DNA of 13,742 nt. It comes from Clostridiales bacterium UBA3705 (GTDB lineage Bacteria > Bacillota_A > Clostridia > Oscillospirales > Oscillospiraceae). This document shows, one piece after another, positions 8,517-13,742 of the stretch (the first letter of the stretch is position 1; every line of letters starts with the position of its first letter). Made by a program: the position numbers and the translations under genes. The notes beneath the pieces were generated by a model, which was not told the DNA's origin, ran no database searches, and worked only from the letters and a program-made list of their open reading frames with translations. The stretch covers positions 1-13,742 of the forward strand of contig DFIE01000025.1 of NCBI GenBank assembly GCA_002372735.1, given 5' to 3'.

Positions 8517-9332
8517 ATGAAAACTCGAATCATAGTGGCGGCCATCGGCCTGCCGCTGCTGCTGGCCATTGTGCTGGTGCTGCCGGATTACGCCACGGCG
8601 ATCCTGGTGGCGGCCATGTGCGTCATCGGGGTGTACGAGCTGTTGATGCGCACCGGCTTTGTGCCCCACATCCGCATTGTGCTCTACTGCGCGCTGATGG
8701 CCGTAGGGGTCTGCGCCTGGAGCTGGCGGCAGGAGCTGGCGGCCTGGGAGCAGCTGCTGGTGCTGGTGTTCCTGGGAGCGCTGTTCGGCGAGCTGCTGGC
8801 AGCCCACACCAATCTCAAGTTCCGCACCGTGGCCATGGCGGTGTTCGCCGGCCTGGTGATTCCCTATCTGCTGGGGGCGCTGATCCGTCTGCGAGTGATG
8901 GAAAACGGCAAGTTCTATATTCTCTGCGCCTTTTTGCTCACCATGGTGCCGGATTCCGGGGCCTACTTTGTGGGCAGGGCCCTGGGCAAGCACAAGCTGG
9001 CCCCCATCATCAGCCCTAACAAAACCGTGGAGGGGGCCGTGGGCGGGGTGGTCTGCACCGTGGTGTTCATGGTGATCTACGCCCTGGTGCTCCGCTTTGC
9101 CTTCCAGTTCCGGGTGAACTGGGTTTACACCGTGCTTTACGGCATCCTGGGCGCCGGCGCCTCCATTTTGGGGGACCTGACCTTCTCGGTCATCAAGCGC
9201 CAGGCCAAGATCAAGGACTACGGCAACCTGCTGCCGGGCCACGGCGGCATTCTGGACCGGTTTGACTCCACCATGGTGGTGGCCCCCCTGGTAGAGGTCC
9301 TGCTGCTGCTCATCCCCTTTGCGGTAAAATAA
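8517..9332 (+). CDS. cdsA: Phosphatidate cytidylyltransferase (CDP-diglyceride synthase)
   Basis: A 271-residue integral membrane enzyme that makes CDP-diacylglycerol from phosphatidate and CTP, the branch point for phospholipid synthesis. The protein is mostly hydrophobic, with about eight membrane segments starting at residues 4-22. The CdsA signature is complete at 224-250: SVIKR, then KD at 233-234, LPGHGG at 239-244 and DRFD at 247-250. Length is normal (260-285). The ATG at 8517 has AGGGG (8503-8507) 9 bases upstream and follows uppS by 19 bases. The frame is open further upstream inside uppS, but that part is not membrane-like. Confidence 0.96.
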   Translation: MKTRIIVAAIGLPLLLAIVLVLPDYATAILVAAMCVIGVYELLMRTGFVPHIRIVLYCALMAVGVCAWSWRQELAAWEQLLVLVFLGALFGELLAAHTNLKFRTVAMAVFAGLVIPYLLGALIRLRVMENGKFYILCAFLLTMVPDSGAYFVGRALGKHKLAPIISPNKTVEGAVGGVVCTVVFMVIYALVLRFAFQFRVNWVYTVLYGILGAGASILGDLTFSVIKRQAKIKDYGNLLPGHGGILDRFDSTMVVAPLVEVLLLLIPFAVK

Positions 9333-9347
9333 CGAGGAACAATTCTT

Positions 9348-10493
9348 ATGACCAAAACCCTATCCATTCTGGGCTCCACCGGCTCCATCGGCCGGCAGAC
9401 CCTGGACGTGGTCCGCCACCTGCCCATCCGGGTGGCGGCCCTTACCGCGGGCACCAACGCCCGCCGCATGGCACAGCAGGTGGCGGAGTTCAAGCCCGTG
9501 CTGGTGGCCATGGCCACCCAGGCCGCGGCCCGTGAGCTGGAGGACCTGCTCACCGACTGGCGGCCCACCGTGCTCTGGGGGGAGGAGGGGCTCCTTGCCG
9601 CTGCCACCCTGCCGGAGGCCGACACCGTCATCACCGCCGTGGTGGGCATGGTGGGGCTGAAGCCCACCCTGGCCGCCCTGCGCCTGGGCAAGCGCCTGGG
9701 CCTTGCCAACAAGGAGACCATGGTCTGCGCCGGCGAGCTTGTTATGCAGACCGCCAAAGCCCACAGGGCTGCCATCATCCCTGTGGACTCTGAGCACTCC
9801 GCCATTTTCCAGTGCCTTATGGGCAGCCGGGACCGGAGCGAGGTCAAGCGCCTCATTCTCACCTGCTCCGGCGGGCCCTTCTTTGGCATGTCCAGAGACG
9901 CCCTTGCCCATGTGACCAAGGACGACGCCCTGCGCCATCCCAATTGGAAGATGGGCCCCAAAATCACCGTAGACTGCGCCACCCTGATGAACAAGGGCCT
10001 GGAGGTCATAGAGGCCATGCGCCTTTACGAGCTGCCGGCAGACCGGGTGGACGTGGTGATCCACAGGCAGAGCATTGTCCACTCCCTGGTGGAGTATGTA
10101 GACGGCGCCATGCTGGCCCAGCTGGGGGTGCCGGATATGCGCATTCCCATCCAACTGGCGCTCACCTATCCCGCCCGGGCGGAGAACCCCGCCCCGGGGC
10201 TGGATTTGCTCACCTGCCCGCCCCTGACCTTCCAGGCACCGGACAGGGAGACCTTCCCCTGCTTTGCCATCGCCCTGGAGACCGCCCGCCGGGGCGGCAC
10301 CGCCTGCGCGGTGATGAACGGGGCCAACGAGACGGCAGTGGCCAGATTTCTGGCGGATGAAATCGGCTTTTACGACATTCCCGCCCTGGTGCGCCGGGCG
10401 CTGGACACCGTGCCCTTTGTGGCCGACCCCACCCTGGACCAGATCCTGGAGGCCGACCGCCTGGCCCGGGCCGCGGCGGAGGTCCCGGTGTAA
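9348..10493 (+). CDS. dxr: 1-deoxy-D-xylulose 5-phosphate reductoisomerase
   Basis: A 381-residue DXR (IspC), which converts DXP to 2-C-methyl-D-erythritol 4-phosphate with NADPH, the committed step of the MEP isoprenoid pathway. Visible are the NADPH-binding ILGSTGSIG (7-15), ANKETMVCAGEL, the metal-binding VDSEHSAIF (Asp147, Glu149), SGGPF, and the substrate/metal block HPNWKMGPKI through NKGLEVIEA (Glu219). Length is near the usual 380-400. The ATG at 9348 follows GAGGA (9334-9338) at 9 bases and lies 15 bases after the cdsA stop. Its product feeds, through later steps including IspG, the isoprenoid units used by UppS in the same operon. Confidence 0.97.
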   Translation: MTKTLSILGSTGSIGRQTLDVVRHLPIRVAALTAGTNARRMAQQVAEFKPVLVAMATQAAARELEDLLTDWRPTVLWGEEGLLAAATLPEADTVITAVVGMVGLKPTLAALRLGKRLGLANKETMVCAGELVMQTAKAHRAAIIPVDSEHSAIFQCLMGSRDRSEVKRLILTCSGGPFFGMSRDALAHVTKDDALRHPNWKMGPKITVDCATLMNKGLEVIEAMRLYELPADRVDVVIHRQSIVHSLVEYVDGAMLAQLGVPDMRIPIQLALTYPARAENPAPGLDLLTCPPLTFQAPDRETFPCFAIALETARRGGTACAVMNGANETAVARFLADEIGFYDIPALVRRALDTVPFVADPTLDQILEADRLARAAAEVPV

Positions 10494-10507
10494 CCGGCTG
10501 CGTCCCG

Positions 10508-10531
10508 AATTCCTGTATCCTGAAAGGAATT
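10508..10531 (+). promoter_or_regulatory. Hairpin covering the rseP ribosome binding site
   Basis: AATTCCT (10508-10514) pairs exactly with AGGAATT (10525-10531) across a 10-nt loop, and the right arm contains the rseP Shine-Dalgarno core AGGA (10525-10528). A shorter alternative, TCCT (10518-10521) with AGGA (10525-10528), would mask the same bases. The stems are short and partly AU, so the effect may be mild. What is seen is the complementarity; regulation is inference. Confidence 0.4.
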
Positions 10532-10538
10532 GCATCTT

Positions 10539-11612
10539 ATGACTGCGTTCTTTATTCTCTTTGCCATTCTGATTTTCGGCTTTTTGATCTTCATCCATGA
10601 GTTCGGCCATTTTCTCACGGCCAAGCTCTCGGGGGTGCGGGTCAACGAGTTTTCCATCAACATGGGGCCCAAGCTCTTCGGCTGGAAGCGGGGGGAGACC
10701 CAATACTCCTTCCGGCTGATCCCCCTGGGGGGCTACTGCGCCATGGAGGGGGAGGACGGCGACTCTGCCGATCCCCGCAGCTTCACCGCTGCCAAGTGGT
10801 GGAAGCGGCTGATCATCCTCTGCGCCGGGGCTTTTATGAACCTGCTCACCGGCTTTGTGGTTATGGCCCTGCTGCTGGGACTGGCCTATCCCATGCCCAA
10901 CACCGCCAAAATCACCGAGTTTATGCCCGGCAATGTGGTCCAGTCCCAGGGCCTGGAGGTAGGGGACACCCTCTATGCCATCAACGGCCACCGGATTTAT
11001 ATCAAAAGCGACTTTGACCTGCTGGAAACCCGGGTCTCCGGCCATCTGTGCGATCTCACCGTTCTGCGAGACGGGCAGAAGGTGGAGCTGAAGAACTTTA
11101 ACCTGACCCGCACCCAGCTCACCGACAAGGACGGCAACACCGGCAACTATCTGGGCATCTACTTTGCCGACTTTGCAGAGAAGAATTTCTTCACCGTCAA
11201 CCGCTATGCGGCGGTGGAGTGCCTCAACTTTACCCGTATGGTGTGGTTCGGCCTGGCGGACCTGTTCACCGGCCGGGCCGGGCTCAAGGACATGGGCGGC
11301 GCGGTGCAGATTGTGGACGTGATGGTCCAGGCGGGTACCGGGGCCTCCAGCCTGGTGCAGGGCCTGGTACAGGTGCTGTATCTGGGGGCCTTTGTGGCGG
11401 TGAACCTGGCAGTGATGAACATGCTGCCCATCCCCGCCCTGGACGGCGGCCGGGCCCTGTTCCTGCTGATCAACACCCTGTACACCGCTGTGACAAAAAA
11501 GAAAATCAACCCCAAGTACGAGGGTTACATCCACGGGGCAACCCTGATGCTGCTCTTCGGCCTGATGGCCCTGCTGCTGATTAAGGATGTTTACACCATC
11601 GTCACCCGATGA
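10539..11612 (+). CDS. rseP: RIP metalloprotease RseP (site-2 protease, RasP family)
   Basis: A 357-residue membrane-embedded zinc protease that cuts transmembrane substrates such as anti-sigma factors and spent signal peptides. The zinc-binding HEFGH is at 20-24 within the first membrane segment, and the second ligand motif NMLPIPALDGGR is at 294-305 (Asp302). Membrane segments are seen near 1-18, 90-115, 270-300 and 330-352. One PDZ domain lies between them (about 115-190, with PGNVVQSQGLEVGDTLYAIN); E. coli RseP has two, and one is usual in Gram-positives. The ATG at 10539 follows AAAGGA (10523-10528) at 10 bases. An in-frame TTG at 10530 would be too close to that site. It lies 45 bases after dxr, the largest gap in the operon, and overlaps the ispG ribosome binding site. 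Confidence 0.96.
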   Translation: MTAFFILFAILIFGFLIFIHEFGHFLTAKLSGVRVNEFSINMGPKLFGWKRGETQYSFRLIPLGGYCAMEGEDGDSADPRSFTAAKWWKRLIILCAGAFMNLLTGFVVMALLLGLAYPMPNTAKITEFMPGNVVQSQGLEVGDTLYAINGHRIYIKSDFDLLETRVSGHLCDLTVLRDGQKVELKNFNLTRTQLTDKDGNTGNYLGIYFADFAEKNFFTVNRYAAVECLNFTRMVWFGLADLFTGRAGLKDMGGAVQIVDVMVQAGTGASSLVQGLVQVLYLGAFVAVNLAVMNMLPIPALDGGRALFLLINTLYTAVTKKKINPKYEGYIHGATLMLLFGLMALLLIKDVYTIVTR

Positions 11613-11622
11613 GGAGACCCAT

Positions 11623-12660
11623 ATGACCAGACAAATTCTTGTGGGCGGCGTGCCCGTGGGCGGCGGCGCCCCGGTGTCCATCCAGTCCATGTGTAACACC
11701 AAGACCACCGACGTGGAGGGCAGCCTGTCCCAGATCAAGGCCCTCTATACCGCAGGCTGCGAGATCGTCCGTTTAACGGTCCCGACCCTGGAGGCCGCCG
11801 AGGCCTTCGGCAAAATCGCGGCCCAAAGCCCCCTGCCCCTGGTGGCGGACATCCACTTTGACTATCGCTGCGCCATTGCCGCGGCAGAGCACGGGGCGGC
11901 CAAAATCCGCATCAACCCCGGCAACATCGGCGGCGAGGACCGGGTTAAGGCGGTGGTGGACTGCTGCAAGGCCCACCACATCCCCATCCGGGTGGGGGTC
12001 AACGGCGGCAGCCTGGAAAAGGACCTGCTGGCCAAGTACGGCCACCCCACCCCGGAGGCCCTGGTGGAATCCGCCTTCGGCCACCTGCGCCTGCTGGAAA
12101 AATACGGCTTCTATGACACCTGCGTGTCCATGAAGTCCTCCAACGTGCCGCTGATGATGGCGGCCTACCGCCGCTTCTCCGAGCAGTCGGACTATCCCCT
12201 TCACGTGGGAGTCACCGAGACCGGCACCGAGTATATGGGCACTGTCAAGTCCGCCATGGGCATCGGCGGCCTGCTGTGCATGGGCATCGGCGATACCATC
12301 CGGGTCTCTCTCACCGCCGACCCTGTGCGGGAGGTAGAGGCGGCCAAGGCCATCTTAAAGGCTGCCGGCCTGCGCAAGGAGGGCATCAACATTGTCTCCT
12401 GTCCCACCTGCGGCCGGACCCAGATCGATCTGATCGGCCTGGCAAATCAGGTGGAGCAGGCCCTGAAGGACTGCCAAAAGCCCCTGACCGTGGCCGTGAT
12501 GGGCTGCGTGGTCAACGGCCCCGGGGAGGCCCGGGAGGCCGACGTGGGCGTGGCCGGAGGCGACGGCTGCGGCGTGCTGTTTGTCCGGGGGGAGCTGAAG
12601 GAAAAGCTGCCCTATGACCAGCTGCTGCCCGCCCTGCTGCGGTATGTAGACCGGCTGTAA
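11623..12660 (+). CDS. ispG: (E)-4-hydroxy-3-methylbut-2-enyl-diphosphate synthase
   Basis: A 345-residue IspG (GcpE), the iron-sulfur enzyme that reductively opens MEcPP to HMBPP in the penultimate MEP-pathway step. It has the TIM-barrel N-terminus with QSMCNTKTTD (17-26) and DIHFDYR, and a C-terminal 4Fe-4S domain. Three cluster cysteines are visible: Cys260 and Cys263 in CPTCGR, and Cys295 in MGCVVNGPGE. Glu302, the conserved fourth ligand/catalytic Glu, follows. Length is at the short end of the bacterial range (350-370). The ATG at 11623 has GAGGAG (11611-11616) 6 bases upstream, starting right at the rseP stop, so the two genes are coupled. The frame is open upstream to 11587, but that stretch lies inside rseP and lacks homology. 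Confidence 0.97.
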   Translation: MTRQILVGGVPVGGGAPVSIQSMCNTKTTDVEGSLSQIKALYTAGCEIVRLTVPTLEAAEAFGKIAAQSPLPLVADIHFDYRCAIAAAEHGAAKIRINPGNIGGEDRVKAVVDCCKAHHIPIRVGVNGGSLEKDLLAKYGHPTPEALVESAFGHLRLLEKYGFYDTCVSMKSSNVPLMMAAYRRFSEQSDYPLHVGVTETGTEYMGTVKSAMGIGGLLCMGIGDTIRVSLTADPVREVEAAKAILKAAGLRKEGINIVSCPTCGRTQIDLIGLANQVEQALKDCQKPLTVAVMGCVVNGPGEAREADVGVAGGDGCGVLFVRGELKEKLPYDQLLPALLRYVDRL

Positions 12661-12684
12661 GTTTCCCAAAGGAAGCGTTCAACC

Positions 12685-13742
12685 ATGAAAGACAATATCA
12701 CCCTGTTTGATCTCTTTCCAGCCCTGGACCTGCCGGAGCACCGGCAGGCCCAGTTTTCCGCTGCCCGGGTGCGCCATGTAGATCTGCGCACCCGGGAGCA
12801 GGCCGTTGTGGTGGAGCTGGAGAGCGACACCTATCTGCCCCTCTCCGCCCTGGAGGAGACGGCAAAGCACGCCCGGCAGAGCTACGGGCTCAAATCTCTG
12901 ACCCTGGAGCCCAGGTATCCCGCCGACGTGCTGGCGCAGATGGATTACGCCGACCTGGTCCGCCTTGTCGCCGCGGAATATCCCCTGGCCAGCGGCACCA
13001 TGGCCGGCTGCACCTGGATAGTCACCGACACCGGGCTGGAGCTCCGTCTCAAGGCCAACGGGGCCGAGGAGCTGCGCCCCCATCTGCGCCCGGCGGAGGC
13101 CTATCTCTCCGCCTGCTTTGAGCGGCCGCTGAACATTGCGCTGATCCCCGGCCATGAGATGACCGACGAGGAGCTCTTTGCCCACACCGAGGCCCTGCGC
13201 AAGGCGGCCCTGGAGCGCTGCGCCGCGGCCCCCGCCGCCCAGGCCCAGTCCGCCCCGGCCCGGGAGTACGAGGAGATGATCTTCGGCAAGCCCTTCCACG
13301 ACCAGCCCACCCCCATGCGGGATCTGAACATGGATATGTTCAAGGCCTGCGTGGAGGGCGAGGTCTTTGCCGTGAACCACAGGGAGCTGCCCAAGGCCAA
13401 GGCCTGGGTGGTCAGCTTCTACATGACGGACCATACCGGCTCCATCTGCGTCAACCAGTGGATGGAGGAGCGCAAGGCCCGGCCCATTCTGGACGCGGTC
13501 CACGGGCCCAACGCCAAAAAGCACAAGCCCGGCAGCTATCTGCGTGTCTTCGGCAAGCTGACTGTCAGCCGGTACGACGGGGAGCTGGTGCTGCAGCCCT
13601 ACTCCATCAAAGAGGTCCCCATGCCCCAGCGCCGGGACACTGCCCGGGACAAGCGGGTGGAGCTCCACCTGCACACCACCATGTCCTCCATGGACGCCCT
13701 GACAGACACTGCCCTGGCAGTCACCCAGGCTGCCAAGTGGGG
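12685..13742 (+). CDS. polC: DNA polymerase III subunit alpha, Gram-positive PolC type (N-terminal part, 3' truncated by window)
   Basis: The first 352 codons of PolC, the replicative DNA polymerase with built-in 3'-5' exonuclease found in Firmicutes. The frame runs off the window end without a stop. Residues 1-200 form the poorly conserved N-terminal region. An OB-fold begins near 223 (VEGEVFAVNHRELPKAKAW, then TDHTGSI). The PHP domain starts with KRVELHLHTTMSSMDA (323-338), with the metal-ligand pair His328/His330. The exonuclease and polymerase domains would follow downstream. The ATG at 12685 has AAAGGA (12668-12673) 11 bases upstream and follows ispG by 24 bases. In B. subtilis proS lies between rseP and polC; here ispG takes that place. 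The rest of the family (about 1430 residues) is outside the window. Confidence 0.96.
   Translation, partial: MKDNITLFDLFPALDLPEHRQAQFSAARVRHVDLRTREQAVVVELESDTYLPLSALEETAKHARQSYGLKSLTLEPRYPADVLAQMDYADLVRLVAAEYPLASGTMAGCTWIVTDTGLELRLKANGAEELRPHLRPAEAYLSACFERPLNIALIPGHEMTDEELFAHTEALRKAALERCAAAPAAQAQSAPAREYEEMIFGKPFHDQPTPMRDLNMDMFKACVEGEVFAVNHRELPKAKAWVVSFYMTDHTGSICVNQWMEERKARPILDAVHGPNAKKHKPGSYLRVFGKLTVSRYDGELVLQPYSIKEVPMPQRRDTARDKRVELHLHTTMSSMDALTDTALAVTQAAKW

Noticed and set aside
8508..8536. Possible internal promoter: TTGACA at 8508-8513 with CATAGT 17 bp on
   Set aside because: The -35 is perfect, but the -10 matches only 4 of 6 and transcription would begin inside cdsA. TTGACA here also overlaps the spacer between ribosome binding site and start. 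Too weak to call.
9360..11738. 792-codon open frame on the minus strand opposite dxr/rseP
   Set aside because: It is the shadow of two well-identified genes, with the same low-complexity composition and no domain.
12679..13674. 331-codon minus-strand frame opposite polC
   Set aside because: The plus strand here encodes the PolC N-terminus with OB-fold and PHP motifs, so the minus frame is a shadow.

Overview
The window looks like a GC-rich member of the Clostridia, most likely the Oscillospirales (Flavonifractor / Lawsonibacter-like gut bacteria). This rests on a PolC-type DNA polymerase, the clpX-lon-engB and pyrH-frr-uppS-cdsA-dxr-rseP-ispG-polC gene orders typical of Firmicutes, strong AGGAGG-type ribosome binding sites, and a marked preference for G or C at third codon positions. 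The genus is inference; the phylum-level call is firm. The whole window is core chromosome. I see no insertion sequence, phage gene, CRISPR array, tRNA or rRNA.

Region 1 (1-4558, + strand) is a protein-quality-control and ribosome-biogenesis block. It holds the C-terminal part of clpX, a rho-independent terminator, the complete ATP-dependent protease lon, the ribosome-assembly GTPase engB (ysxC), and a 306-residue protein of unknown function with an N-terminal zinc ribbon and a C-terminal Cys-rich CFI-box domain. lon, engB and the CFI-box gene lie 8-15 bases apart and are probably co-transcribed.

Region 2 (4559-6467) contains glnS on the minus strand, converging on the first block through one strong bidirectional terminator (4578-4622). 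The glnS start faces the next operon across a 162-base AT-rich spacer. That spacer carries two well-formed divergent sigma-A-type promoters, both with short leaders of about 25-30 nt.

Region 3 (6468-13742, + strand) is one long operon: pyrH (TTG start), frr, uppS, cdsA, dxr, rseP, ispG and the 5' part of polC. It joins UMP phosphorylation, ribosome recycling, phospholipid head-group activation (CdsA), two MEP-pathway steps (Dxr, IspG) that feed the undecaprenyl carrier made by UppS, a site-2 membrane protease, and the replicative polymerase. Gaps are 4-45 bases and no internal terminator is visible. Two small RNA hairpins, at the uppS 5' end and over the rseP ribosome binding site, are the only unexplained structures in the operon.

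No clearly new multi-gene system is present. The best candidate for undescribed biology is the zinc-ribbon CFI-box protein at 3638-4558.
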